A stretch of 64,000 nt of DNA from Methanomassiliicoccus sp. Its GTDB lineage: Archaea > Thermoplasmatota > Thermoplasmata > Methanomassiliicoccales > Methanomassiliicoccaceae. This document shows positions 44,114 through 53,580 of the stretch, piece after piece. Each line of letters begins with the position of its first letter. The first letter of the stretch is position 1. The notes beneath the pieces are model-generated. The model saw only the letters and a program-made list of their open reading frames with translations, was not told the DNA's origin and did no database searches. Location of the stretch: the NCBI GenBank assembly GCA_012719175.1, contig JAAYAX010000007.1, positions 59,261 through 123,260 on the forward strand, in the 5' to 3' direction. The position numbers were made by a program, and so were the translations under genes.

Positions 44114-44836
44114 ATGAGCGGAGCATTACTGGAGGCCGGTGCAGCTCGTCAGGACCTCTATAGCATTCATCTCAAACAGGACGAGCTTGCTCTCAAGATG
44201 GGGGGTGGAATACCCCGAGGTAGCACCATGCTGATCGAGGGGGGCGAGGGCTCGGGAAGGAGCGTTCTCAGCCAGCGCATCCTATACGGCCTTCTCGCGA
44301 ATGGATATACCGCCACCTATGTTAGCACGGAGATGACCCTGCGTGACTTCATCGACCAGATGTACTCCCTGGAATACAAGGTCGACAAGTACCTGCTCAG
44401 CGGCGCTTTCCAGTACTTCCCCGTCTACCCTCTTCTGGGCAAATCCCGCAACCGGAGCGACTTCCTTCTCAAGCTGATGACCTCTCCCCAGCTCTACAGC
44501 AAGGAGATCCTCATCATCGATTCCTTCTCCACACTCACCAAGGACAGCCTGGACGAGCGCAACTGCATTCAGTACATGGGTTTCCTGAAGAAGCAGATGA
44601 AGCTCGATAAGACCATCCTGATGACCACCGACGAGACCTGCAAGGCCGTAGATCCTCTTCGCCAAGCATCGGACATCTACATGGCCATCAAGATGAAGCC
44701 CTCTGGTCAGGGCATGGTGCGCATGGTCAATATCATGAGGTACCAAAGGGCCAAGCACAAGGTAGATGACCAGATGAAGATCAGGATCGAACCGGGCATA
44801 GGCCTGGTGATCGAGATCACCGAGGTGTCCGGTTAA
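44114..44836 (+). CDS. arlH: Archaellum KaiC-like ATP-binding protein ArlH
   Basis: The 240-residue protein is a RecA/KaiC-type ATP-binding protein with Walker A G-G-E-G-S-G-R-S and Walker B E-I-L-I-I-D-S-F-S. ArlH binds ATP and regulates the ArlI motor, forming a ring inside ArlC/D/E. ATG 44114 follows GAGGTGAG closely; the GTG four codons upstream falls on that site. Its stop overlaps the arlI start (TAATG). Confidence 0.92.
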   Translation: MSGALLEAGAARQDLYSIHLKQDELALKMGGGIPRGSTMLIEGGEGSGRSVLSQRILYGLLANGYTATYVSTEMTLRDFIDQMYSLEYKVDKYLLSGAFQYFPVYPLLGKSRNRSDFLLKLMTSPQLYSKEILIIDSFSTLTKDSLDERNCIQYMGFLKKQMKLDKTILMTTDETCKAVDPLRQASDIYMAIKMKPSGQGMVRMVNIMRYQRAKHKVDDQMKIRIEPGIGLVIEITEVSG

Positions 44837-46482
44837 TGGTTGTTGTCGATCCCGCCCTGGAAAAGGCGGCCAAGGGGAACATCTATCTTCGGGAGTACAT
44901 CGATGAGCTGAAGAAGGTCACCAACGTCCTTCCGAAGTACTACGAGAACCTGTCGGTCAAGGACCTTGCCGATATCAGGAAGAACGCCATCCTTGACCCC
45001 AACTCCGCGAACGTCATCTATAAGATCGGCAACGGCCACATCCACATCGATGCCCTGCGTTCACGGTACGTGAGCATCGAACACAAGTTGGACATGGAGG
45101 AGAAGGAGAAGCTCCGCATCATCAAGGATTCGATCCTGGAAAAGGCCACGCACGAGGAGTCGGTGGAGACCAAGGAGGACCTGATACGTATCCTGGAGAA
45201 GCTCTTCGACATGTCCGTGGAGGTGGTGAGCGGCAGGAACAAGAAGGCTAAGAAGACCAGCGGCAAGGTCCAGGTCAATCAGAAGGAGTACGAGATCCTA
45301 AAATATTATATTAACAGGGATATAGTAGGTTATGGACCTATAGAACCACTTATCCTCGACCCATACATCGAGGATGTCCACCTCATAGGCACGGGAAAGG
45401 TTAGGGTCTCCCATAAGGCGTTCCAATACGGTCTGGAGACGAACGTAAGGTTCGATGATGACGTCTCCCTCAACGAGTTCTTCATCTCCATCTCCGAGCG
45501 CATGGGACGGCCGGTAAGCGCATCCAAACCCATAGTCGACGGGACGCTGCCGGATGGGTCCCGTATCAACATGATCTACTCCAACGACATCAGCGCCAGG
45601 GGCTCCTCCTGCACCATCCGTAAATTCAGCGCTGAGCCCATCTCACCCATCCAGCTCATCAAGTTCGGTACCTTCTCCCCCGAGTTCGTGGCATATATCT
45701 GGCTGTGCCTGGAGAATAAGATGAACGTCATCCTCTCCGGGGAGACCGCGTCCGGAAAGACCACCGCTCTGAACGCCATCCTGTCCTTCATCGACCACCG
45801 GGGGAAGATCTACTCTGTGGAGGATACTCCCGAGGTCAAACCCCCTCAGAAGGGATGGCAGCGGTGCGTCACCAGGGAATCCGGTCCCGAGGAGGCCAGG
45901 GTCACCATGTTCGATCTCCTGCGTGCGGCCTTGAGGTCCCGTCCGGACTACATCGTCATCGGTGAGATCAGAGGTGAGGAGGGGCGTGTCGCCTTCCAAT
46001 GCATGCAGACCGGTATCCCGGTCATGGCCACCTTTCACGCCTCCAACGCCACTAAGTTCATCCAGAGGATGACCGGACAACCTATCAACATCCCCATGTC
46101 GTTCATCGATAACGTCAATGTCATCATCTTCCAGTCCGCGGTGAACGTGAACCGCAGGTTCCTCAGGAGGGTCACCAACGTGGAGGAGTTCATGGGTTAT
46201 TCCAAGGAGGACGGCGGGGTCCTGACCAGGAACGTCTTCAAGTGGGACTCCGCTACCGACAAGCTGTACTTCCGCGGCAACAACAACAGCTACATCCTGG
46301 AGAAGAGGATCGCCGCAGAACACGGTTACACAGAGCCCAAAGACATATACAAGGACCTTAGACAGAGGGAGAAGATCATCCAAAAGATGGTCGACCTGGA
46401 TATCACAGGATATCATGAGGTCAACAAGATTTTAAGCGACTACTACGAGTATGGCCCGAACTCCCTACCGTTCACGGTATGA
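44836..46482 (+). CDS. arlI: Archaellum motor ATPase ArlI
   Basis: This 548-residue hexameric ATPase drives archaellum assembly and rotation. It has a long N-terminal domain (about 1-250), Walker A G-E-T-A-S-G-K-T-T, an aspartate box around V-E-D-T-P-E-V, Walker B-like V-I-G-E-I-R-G and the histidine box T-F-H-A-S-N. It shares its start with the arlH stop codon. It differs clearly from the second secretion ATPase at 19.9 kb. Confidence 0.95.
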   Translation: MVVVDPALEKAAKGNIYLREYIDELKKVTNVLPKYYENLSVKDLADIRKNAILDPNSANVIYKIGNGHIHIDALRSRYVSIEHKLDMEEKEKLRIIKDSILEKATHEESVETKEDLIRILEKLFDMSVEVVSGRNKKAKKTSGKVQVNQKEYEILKYYINRDIVGYGPIEPLILDPYIEDVHLIGTGKVRVSHKAFQYGLETNVRFDDDVSLNEFFISISERMGRPVSASKPIVDGTLPDGSRINMIYSNDISARGSSCTIRKFSAEPISPIQLIKFGTFSPEFVAYIWLCLENKMNVILSGETASGKTTALNAILSFIDHRGKIYSVEDTPEVKPPQKGWQRCVTRESGPEEARVTMFDLLRAALRSRPDYIVIGEIRGEEGRVAFQCMQTGIPVMATFHASNATKFIQRMTGQPINIPMSFIDNVNVIIFQSAVNVNRRFLRRVTNVEEFMGYSKEDGGVLTRNVFKWDSATDKLYFRGNNNSYILEKRIAAEHGYTEPKDIYKDLRQREKIIQKMVDLDITGYHEVNKILSDYYEYGPNSLPFTV

Positions 46483-46491
46483 GGCGGACCA

Positions 46492-48174
46492 ATGAAGATC
46501 GATGTTTGGCTGCGCGACCTCAAGATGAGCAAGGAGGCCTACTTCCGGCTGGTGCTTATCTCAGTGGTGATGTTCGGCCTGGTCGTCCCCATGATGATGA
46601 CCCTGCTACTGGCGGACATCGTGGGGTCCCCCACCATCTACATAATGTATGTCCTTCCCATCTTCGCGGTTATCGTCATCCTTCTCCTGCCTGCCGTGTA
46701 CACGGGCAAGCGGAAGACCAACGTGGACAGCAACATGCCAATGTTCGTGACCACCATGGCCGCGTTGTCCACGTCCGACATGTCCTTCGACAAGGTGTTC
46801 TACATTCTCTCGGAGAAGAAGGAGTTCGGACAGCTGGCCGAGGATGCCAAGCAAGTCTATCGCCTTCTGAAGCACTACAGCGTAGGCGCGGCCGAGGCTT
46901 GCCGTTTCGTGGCCCAGAGGACCTCCAGCCAGCTGGAGGGCGACTTCTTCCAGCGGCTGTCCCACTCGCTGGACGTCGGTGAGAAGCTCGACCGGTTCAT
47001 GAAGAACGAGCATGACGTCATGATGGACGAGTTCATCCTCAAGTCCGATTCCGCCCTCAAGGACCTGGAGTTCGTCAAGGACATATACACGGGCATCACC
47101 ACCTCCCTCATCTTCACCGCCGTGTTCGTCGCCATCACTCCTGTGCTGGGAAGCAGCGACATAGACATGCTGCTGTTCGGCGTGGTGGCGTCCTTCGTGG
47201 CCATGGAGGCGTTCTTCATCTTCTTCCTCAAGACCAAACTGCCCAAGGAGTGCATCTGGTACGGTTGGCGGCTGAAGATGAAGCGGGGCCTGATAAATGA
47301 TTCCGACCGTCTGGTCTTCACGGCCACCCTGATCGCGATATTCGGGATAATCCTCTTGTCTTTCGTGATGCTTCCGTCAGGCTTCCCCATGACCTTCGTG
47401 GCCTCGACCATATTCCTTCCCGCGCTGTTCCCAGGAGTGCTCATCATGCGGGAGGAGAGGAAGATCGAGAAGAGGGACAACCTGTACGGGGCCTTCATCC
47501 GTTCCCTCGGCCGTTCATCGGAGGTCAGCGGTACCACCATGGCGGATGGCGTGAAAAAACTGGCCATGCACAAGTTCGGGCCTCTGACCGACATGATCAA
47601 GAACCTCTCCAAGAGGCTGGCCATGCACATCAACGCCACGGAGTCCTGGAGACATTTCTCGGCGGAGACCTCCAGCAGCCTCATCGAACGTTTCGGGGAG
47701 ATGTACGTCCTGTGCATCCAGAACGGTTCCAAGCCCGAGGCGACGAGCATCTTCATCAGCAACAACATGTTCAAGGTCCTGACGATTAGGAAGCGGAGGC
47801 AGACCATCGGCTCGTCCTTCGTCGGCCTGCTCTATGGGATCATGGTCTCCCTGTCGGTCACCCTCTACGTGACCGTGGGGATCGTCGACTACATGGGCCA
47901 GGTGATGGGCGATCTGGCGATAAGCAACCCTGACTTCATCTCCGGCGGATTTCTCACCAATATCTTCTCGGGGTCCTACTCCACGGCAGGCATAGAGCTG
48001 ATGACGTTCAGCGTGATATTCGTCCATGCATTGATGTCTTCACTGATGCTCCCCATGCTGAAGGGCGGACACATGGCCGGCGCCATCATCCACTTCATCG
48101 CCCTAATGTGGATCGGCTCGGTCGGTGGGTTCATGGCCGAGATCATGATTGGCGGACTGATGAGCAGCGGTTGA
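46492..48174 (+). CDS. arlJ: Archaellum membrane platform ArlJ
   Basis: The 560-residue membrane protein has about nine helices in two T2SF-like blocks (residues about 20-80, 200-260, 280-320 and 440-555) with positively charged cytoplasmic loops, as expected of ArlJ, the platform on which ArlI turns. It starts nine bases after arlI and is the last gene of the archaellum operon. The chemotaxis genes converge on it from the other strand. Confidence 0.93.
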   Translation: MKIDVWLRDLKMSKEAYFRLVLISVVMFGLVVPMMMTLLLADIVGSPTIYIMYVLPIFAVIVILLLPAVYTGKRKTNVDSNMPMFVTTMAALSTSDMSFDKVFYILSEKKEFGQLAEDAKQVYRLLKHYSVGAAEACRFVAQRTSSQLEGDFFQRLSHSLDVGEKLDRFMKNEHDVMMDEFILKSDSALKDLEFVKDIYTGITTSLIFTAVFVAITPVLGSSDIDMLLFGVVASFVAMEAFFIFFLKTKLPKECIWYGWRLKMKRGLINDSDRLVFTATLIAIFGIILLSFVMLPSGFPMTFVASTIFLPALFPGVLIMREERKIEKRDNLYGAFIRSLGRSSEVSGTTMADGVKKLAMHKFGPLTDMIKNLSKRLAMHINATESWRHFSAETSSSLIERFGEMYVLCIQNGSKPEATSIFISNNMFKVLTIRKRRQTIGSSFVGLLYGIMVSLSVTLYVTVGIVDYMGQVMGDLAISNPDFISGGFLTNIFSGSYSTAGIELMTFSVIFVHALMSSLMLPMLKGGHMAGAIIHFIALMWIGSVGGFMAEIMIGGLMSSG

Positions 48175-48307
48175 GACCTTTCCCTCGATGAGGAGAACGG
48201 TCCGTCAACAAGCACTTGAGAGAGCACATCGTTCACACGGCACCACAGGCGAGAGGTCTTTGTGCCCCATCTCTGCGCTCCTCGTAGGTCCAGTTTTGAA
48301 AAAACAA

Positions 48308-48336
48308 TGAAAAACAGGGAGAATTGGATAAAAAAA
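48308..48336 (-). terminator. U-tract terminators of the chemotaxis operon
   Basis: On this strand two T runs, TTTTTTT (48336-48330) and TTTTT (48315-48311), follow the cheD stop within 40 bases. They are suitable for archaeal termination of the long mcp-to-cheD transcript. Confidence 0.4.
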
Positions 48337-48345
48337 GCAGGAGGA

Positions 48346-48933
48346 TCAGATCTGGCTGACCTCTCCGTTCTTCTGGATACGTATGCTCCCATCAACAGAG
48401 TTGAAGAAGATGGTACGGCCCTTGGTGCCGCCCACGTCCTCGGCCAGTAGGGGTATGTTCTCTTTCTTAAGGGTCTCCTTGGCGACCACAGAGTTGCGCT
48501 GTCCGATGTTGAGCGTGTCCGATGAGATGAAGGAGAACATCTGCGCGCCTCCGGCGATCTTGGCCCTCAGCAGCGGCTTGCGGGCACCCATCTCCACCAG
48601 CTCATCGACCATCAGCATGACCGCGGAATCCGCATACTTGGAAGCTTTGGTCTTGTCCCTGCCCTCCTCGTACTTGGGAAGCATGGCGTGTATGAGCCCA
48701 CCTATCTGGCTGGAGATATCGAAGATGGCAATGCCCACGCAGGATCCCAGACCTAGGCACACCAACTTCTCAGGGGCGTGCACGACCTGGTACTCGCCCA
48801 CGCCCACGACCGCGTCCCCGTCGACGTAATGAGCCTGGCATGGCTGGACCTCGTCCACCCGGCGGGCGAGAGTAACCCTTTTTTCCTCCTCAATGGCTAG
48901 GCCTTCGGCCCTTCGTTCTATCATCTCTATCAC
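48346..48933 (-). CDS. cheD: Chemoreceptor glutamine deamidase CheD
   Basis: This 195-residue enzyme deamidates glutamines of chemoreceptors and binds CheC. The catalytic cysteine lies in L-G-L-G-S-C-V-G and the histidine in G-L-I-H-A-M-L-P; K-Y-A-D-S-A and I-G-Q-R-N are also conserved. The start overlaps the cheC stop by four bases (ATGA), so it is translationally coupled. It is the last gene of the chemotaxis operon. Confidence 0.93.
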   Translation of the reverse strand: MIEMIERRAEGLAIEEEKRVTLARRVDEVQPCQAHYVDGDAVVGVGEYQVVHAPEKLVCLGLGSCVGIAIFDISSQIGGLIHAMLPKYEEGRDKTKASKYADSAVMLMVDELVEMGARKPLLRAKIAGGAQMFSFISSDTLNIGQRNSVVAKETLKKENIPLLAEDVGGTKGRTIFFNSVDGSIRIQKNGEVSQI

Positions 48934-49559
48934 ATCGAGCCGAACTTTTCGATCAGGACAAGCTGGGATTCGCGGTCAGGAATGTAGAGCATGAAGCCGA
49001 AACCCGTGTTCGTTCCGTACTTGAACATGGTCTTGATCACCACGGAGGAATCGGAGTCCGCTTCCACCAGGGCAGCGGGGAACTGCAGGATGGCCCGCAG
49101 CATGTCCACAGCCACTCCGGGAGGTGAGGGCATCATGGTGATGTCAGTGAATCGGGATACTGCGTTGAGATATGCCGAGGCACAGATGTTGCCGATCTCG
49201 CAGATGGCATCCTGGTCCATCTCGTCGAGGCAGTGGCTCTCGTCATGCTCCCGCCCCAGGATCAGGTCCGTCAGCTCTATGGCCATCTGCTCGCTCACGA
49301 CCAGCATGATCCCTCCCCTGCTCTTGCCCAGGGCCTCGAGGAACACTGCCACCACCGTCTCCTCAGTGGTGGAGAACGCCGTGGGCAGCTCCTGGGTGCT
49401 GCAGACGAAGCAGTCAGACACCTCGATCATTATGTCCTTGTGCACGAGCTCGGAGAGGGCGGTGGAGGCATGAGCGGCACCGATGGTGCCGATCTCCCTG
49501 AGACCGTCCATGATCATCTCGTTGTGTTCCCGGCCCTCGGTCAAGGTCAAGTGTCTCAC
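48930..49559 (-). CDS. cheC: CheC-type CheY-P phosphatase (second motif intact)
   Basis: The 209-residue CheC protein should remove phosphate from CheY-P. Each half of CheC normally has D/S-x3-E-x2-N. Here the first site reads D18...E22-x2-T25, so the asparagine is lost, while the second site, D117...E121-x2-N124, is intact. It is probably active through one site only. It overlaps both neighbours (cheC and cheD) by four bases. Confidence 0.9.
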   Translation of the reverse strand: MRHLTLTEGREHNEMIMDGLREIGTIGAAHASTALSELVHKDIMIEVSDCFVCSTQELPTAFSTTEETVVAVFLEALGKSRGGIMLVVSEQMAIELTDLILGREHDESHCLDEMDQDAICEIGNICASAYLNAVSRFTDITMMPSPPGVAVDMLRAILQFPAALVEADSDSSVVIKTMFKYGTNTGFGFMLYIPDRESQLVLIEKFGSM

Positions 49560-50215
49560 AACCCGAACTTGGAGAAGGTGGCCATCTGCGACTCGGCGTC
49601 CACGCCAAAGCGCTTGAAGGTGAGGTTCTGGGTCTTGGGGTCGGGAACGTAGATGATGGCTCCTTGGAACCTCTGATCGCTATCAACATAGTTGGTCTCG
49701 ATCCTGATGACCTTGGACTCATGAAGGTGCTTCAAGACATCGGGGAACTTCAAGCGGTCCTCCAGCTTGTCCACCGACACTGTGGGCGAGTTAGGGATGA
49801 GGTCGATGGACAGGAACTTGGACAGGGGTATGAGATAACGGCGGATGCAGATATCGCCCATCTCCACCATCACCTCGTGGTCCTCCTCGGTCATGGCCCG
49901 GTTGGGGTCATGGGGGCGTCCCAGGAGCAGGTCGGACAGGTAGATGGCGATCTTCTCCGGGAATATCATGTATAGGCAGCTCTTGCTGTCACCGATCTCG
50001 ATCTTTACAGTGGCCAGATGCGTTCCCAGGTCCCCGAAGCGGTTGGGGAGGGAGTCCATGGGCATTACCCGGCATTCGGTGACATCGATGAGGATGTCGG
50101 TCTTCACCAGCTCGGTCAGGGCCGTGGAGGCGTGAGAGGCCCCTACATTGCCCAGTTCCCTGAGAGCGTCCATCTGCAGTTCGTCAATCTCCATCTCGTT
50201 CGTTTCTGTGCTCAT
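49556..50215 (-). CDS. cheC: CheC-type CheY-P phosphatase (first motif intact)
   Basis: This second CheC paralogue (219 residues) keeps the first phosphatase site, D16...E20-x2-N23, but has E114...E118-x2-D121 at the second, where the asparagine has become aspartate. It is the mirror image of the neighbouring paralogue. It overlaps cheA and the other cheC by four bases each, so the stoichiometry is probably fixed. The two may form a heterodimer, or one may be a sensor partner for CheD. Confidence 0.9.
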   Translation of the reverse strand: MSTETNEMEIDELQMDALRELGNVGASHASTALTELVKTDILIDVTECRVMPMDSLPNRFGDLGTHLATVKIEIGDSKSCLYMIFPEKIAIYLSDLLLGRPHDPNRAMTEEDHEVMVEMGDICIRRYLIPLSKFLSIDLIPNSPTVSVDKLEDRLKFPDVLKHLHESKVIRIETNYVDSDQRFQGAIIYVPDPKTQNLTFKRFGVDAESQMATFSKFGL

Positions 50216-52176
50216 ATGAAAGCCCCCACATCGAGGATCATCGCTACCTTACCATCACCCAGGATGGTCGCTCCCGAGAAGTACCCGGTCTGCCTCAGGT
50301 CCTTCCCTAAGTTCTTCACCACTATCTCCTGCTGGCCGATCAACCGTGACACCAGCAGGCAAGCCCTGTTCTCATTCTTCTCCACGATTATCGCCGGCAT
50401 CTCCCGGACGATCTCGCTGCTGCCACCGAACTCGTTGTGGATGTTCAGGATGGGCAGGACCTCGTTCCGCAGCTTGAACACCCCATTATCGCCAATGGTA
50501 TGGACAGCGTCCATCGGCACCCTCACCGTCTCCCTGACGTTCTCCAGAGGGATGGCGTACTTCTCCGAGTTGACCTCCACCAGCATGGCCCTTATGATGG
50601 ACATGCTTGGCGGCAGCTTGAGCGTGATCTTGCTCCCCTTCCCGTAGGTGGAGTCCAGGCGGACGGTTCCTCCCAGACCCTCGATCTTGGTCTTCACCAC
50701 GTCCATGCCCACGCCCCTTCCAGAGAGGTCGCTGATCTTGTCGGCGGTGCTGAAGCCGGGCAGGAATATGAACTGCATCCTGGACCGCTCGTCCATGCGC
50801 TCCGCCTCGTCGGCGGTTATGAGGCCCTTGGAGACGGCCTTGGCGGTGATCTTCTTGATGTCCATGCCCTTTCCGTCGTCCTCGACGGTTATGACCACGT
50901 TCCCCTGCTCCTGGAATGCGGAGAGGATGATCGTTCCCTGGGGCTTCTTGCCCTTGGCGATGCGATCCTGCTTCTCCTCGATACCGTGGTCCACGGCGTT
51001 CCGGAGGAGGTGCACCAGGGCATCACCGATCTCGTCCAGCAGGCTGCGGTCGATCTCGATGTCGGTGCCCCGCATGACGAACTCGATCTCCTTGTTGTTG
51101 GCCTGGGCCAGGTCCCTCACGATGCGGGGGAAGCGCTTGAATATGAAGTCGACTTGGACCATCCTGGTCCGCAGCACCACGTCCTGCATCTCGCCCATGA
51201 GGCGGGTGTTGTTCTGCAGGGTCTGCTTCAGCTCACGGTGCTTCAGGTCGATGGCGATCTGATTGACGCGGATGTTGTTGATAACGATCTCGCCCACAAG
51301 GTCCAGCAGCTGGTCGAGCAGCTTGCTGCGGACACGGATGGTGGAGGCGGTGGACAGCCCCGACGAGGACCGGTCCTCGGCACCGGACGCTTCCTCCTTG
51401 ACCTCTCCCCTGGCCTCCGTAGTTGCCGGAGCGGCGACGTTCATCGTCCATGGTGATAGTTCCACCAGGGCAACGCCCGTGACCCCGTTGACCGACTGAA
51501 TGATCATCTCATCGCTCTTGTCGGTAAGGAGCAGATTGAGGAAGAAGGGAGTGTCGTCCGGCATGTCCGTGATCGCAGGCTGGCTGGTGGCGACCATCCC
51601 CACATTGGAAAGGTTGCGCACCGCCTGGTAGGCGCGCCCCTCCCTGAACTTGAGCTCAGGGGCGAATGTGATCTTGACCTGCACGGGCCTCTTGCCCAGG
51701 GCCATGGCCTCATCCACCTGGGTCTTCTGGACCGGCGTTATCTGAACGGTAGTGAGCTCCTTGGCCTTCTCCGCCTTGGGCTTGGCAGTGGAACTGGTGC
51801 TGTCACGGGCCTGCTTCATCTTGGCGATCAGCTCCGTGACGTCGAGATTGGTGGTCCCGTCCTTCTCCAGCTGGCATAGCATCTTCTCTATCTTGTCCAC
51901 GCCGGTGAAGAGCAGCTGGATCATCGACCTCTCCGGCACCTCCTTCCGTTTGCGAAGGATATCGAAAAGGTCCTCCATGATATGGGCCAGCTCACTGATG
52001 TGACTGACGCCGATTACCCCCGCGGAGCCCTTTACGGTGTGGACCACGCGGAAGGCCTCGTTCATCTGCTCTTCATTGAAGCCGCTCTCCTCGAGGCTCA
52101 GCAACACGCTGTTGACCGTCTGGAGCTGGTCCCGGGTCTCCTCGATGAAAACGTCAATATATTTTGAGCTGTCCAT
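50212..52176 (-). CDS. cheA: Chemotaxis histidine kinase CheA
   Basis: The 654-residue kinase has P1 with H46 (V-V-H-T-V-K-G-S-A-G), a P2-like CheY/CheB-binding domain after a linker (about 190-270), the P3 dimer helix (about 320-380), the P4 ATP-binding domain (N-A-V-D-H-G, D-D-G-K-G-M-D, G-R-G-V-G-M-D) and the P5 CheW-like domain at the C-terminus. It autophosphorylates in response to receptors and passes phosphate to CheY and CheB. ATG 52176 starts one base after the cheB stop; upstream codons are not used. Confidence 0.95.
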   Translation of the reverse strand: MDSSKYIDVFIEETRDQLQTVNSVLLSLEESGFNEEQMNEAFRVVHTVKGSAGVIGVSHISELAHIMEDLFDILRKRKEVPERSMIQLLFTGVDKIEKMLCQLEKDGTTNLDVTELIAKMKQARDSTSSTAKPKAEKAKELTTVQITPVQKTQVDEAMALGKRPVQVKITFAPELKFREGRAYQAVRNLSNVGMVATSQPAITDMPDDTPFFLNLLLTDKSDEMIIQSVNGVTGVALVELSPWTMNVAAPATTEARGEVKEEASGAEDRSSSGLSTASTIRVRSKLLDQLLDLVGEIVINNIRVNQIAIDLKHRELKQTLQNNTRLMGEMQDVVLRTRMVQVDFIFKRFPRIVRDLAQANNKEIEFVMRGTDIEIDRSLLDEIGDALVHLLRNAVDHGIEEKQDRIAKGKKPQGTIILSAFQEQGNVVITVEDDGKGMDIKKITAKAVSKGLITADEAERMDERSRMQFIFLPGFSTADKISDLSGRGVGMDVVKTKIEGLGGTVRLDSTYGKGSKITLKLPPSMSIIRAMLVEVNSEKYAIPLENVRETVRVPMDAVHTIGDNGVFKLRNEVLPILNIHNEFGGSSEIVREMPAIIVEKNENRACLLVSRLIGQQEIVVKNLGKDLRQTGYFSGATILGDGKVAMILDVGAFI

Positions 52177-52177
52177 G

Positions 52178-53206
52178 TTACATCCCCGTGCTAAGCATAA
52201 GTACGATGTTCTTGGCGATATCTTCCAGCGGAACAATGCGGTCCGCTGCCCCTAGGTCCACCACGGCCTTGGGCATGCCGTAGACCACACACGTCTCTTC
52301 GTTCTGAACGACGGTCTTACCACCGTTGCGCTTGATGAGCTTCATACCTTCCGCTCCGTCCGAGCCCATCCCCGTCAGGATAACCCCGACCGTCCGGGGA
52401 CCGTAGATGGGCGCGACCGTGTTCATCAGCACGTCCACTGCTGGACGCACGTAATTCACCTTAGGACCATCGTCCAGCATCAGCTTTCGGCCGTTGAGGA
52501 GCAGATGCTTGTTGCCCGGGGCCAGGTACACATGGCCCTTGTGGATCTCCTCCCCGTCCTCGGCCTCCTTGACCTCGAGGGGCGACGTCATGTCAAGCCG
52601 TTCCGCGAACGATCTGGTGAACCCCTCGGGCATGTGCTGCACCACCAGCACCGGCGCGGGCAGGTTGCCCGGAAGTCGTGAGAGCACCTCCGGAAGGGAC
52701 TTGGGCCCTCCGGTGGAGCAACCGATGACCACTATCCAATCACCGCTCAGCGTGGGGATGATGGATGGCTGTATAGACCTCACCGATGGTCGTGAATGAT
52801 GGACCTTCGCTCTCGCGGCCGCCTTGACCTTTTCCACGATGGTGTCCCCCACCCGCTCCAGGTCCAATGAGAGGGACCCCGAGGTCTTGGGGATGAACTC
52901 CACCGCCCCCAGCTCCAGCGCTTTGAAGGTTATGTCCGCCTGGCGCTTGTCCATGGAGCTGAGCATGACCACCGGTCGCGGGAACTCGGCCATAATGTGC
53001 TGCAGCGACGTAAGCCCGTCCATGACAGGCATCTCGATGTCCATGGTGACCACGTCCGGATTGAGCGTGCGGACCTTTTCCAAGGCCTCCAACCCGTTGC
53101 GGGCCGCGCCCACCACTTCCAGGTCCTGATCGGACGACAGGAGGTCGGTGATGATGCGGCGCATCACGATGGAATCGTCGACAACAAGCACAGTATGTTT
53201 GTTCAA
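52178..53206 (-). CDS. cheB: Chemoreceptor methylesterase CheB
   Basis: The 342-residue CheB joins a receiver (D56) with a methylesterase whose catalytic triad lies in G-C-S-T-G-G (serine), Q-H-M-P (histidine) and G-M-G-S-D-G (aspartate). It removes methyl groups from MCPs when phosphorylated by CheA. cheY ends five bases upstream and cheA starts one base downstream. Confidence 0.95.
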   Translation of the reverse strand: MNKHTVLVVDDSIVMRRIITDLLSSDQDLEVVGAARNGLEALEKVRTLNPDVVTMDIEMPVMDGLTSLQHIMAEFPRPVVMLSSMDKRQADITFKALELGAVEFIPKTSGSLSLDLERVGDTIVEKVKAAARAKVHHSRPSVRSIQPSIIPTLSGDWIVVIGCSTGGPKSLPEVLSRLPGNLPAPVLVVQHMPEGFTRSFAERLDMTSPLEVKEAEDGEEIHKGHVYLAPGNKHLLLNGRKLMLDDGPKVNYVRPAVDVLMNTVAPIYGPRTVGVILTGMGSDGAEGMKLIKRNGGKTVVQNEETCVVYGMPKAVVDLGAADRIVPLEDIAKNIVLMLSTGM

Positions 53207-53211
53207 TTAGT

Positions 53212-53580
53212 TCATCTCGCGGTCTTCATGGCAGCTTCGATCAGTTCCTTGTTCTCGAACGGTTTCACGAGGAACTCCTTGGCCCCGTTGTCCATCGCCT
53301 GCATTACCAGGTTCTTCTGGTTCAGTCCGCTGACGATGATGATGCGGGCGTCCTTGTCGAGATCCATCATCTTCTTGACCACGTCGGTCCCGTGCTCTCC
53401 GGGCATGATTATGTCCATCGTGACCAGGTCCGGGTTCAGCTTGGGATACTGCTCCAACGCTTCCTTTCCGTTCTTTGCCTGTCCCACGACCTCGAAACCC
53501 TCCTTGGTCAGGACATCCTTGATCATCGCTCTCATGACCATCGAGTCGTCAACGATCATTACTTTCTTCGGGTTGCTCAT
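53212..53580 (-). CDS. cheY: Chemotaxis response regulator CheY
   Basis: This 122-residue single receiver domain has D11/D12, phosphoacceptor D56 and a late lysine in L-V-K-P-F. Phosphorylated by CheA, it would act on the archaellum, in archaea through CheF, which I do not find in this window. Its start overlaps the cheW stop by four bases. Confidence 0.95.
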   Translation of the reverse strand: MSNPKKVMIVDDSMVMRAMIKDVLTKEGFEVVGQAKNGKEALEQYPKLNPDLVTMDIIMPGEHGTDVVKKMMDLDKDARIIIVSGLNQKNLVMQAMDNGAKEFLVKPFENKELIEAAMKTAR

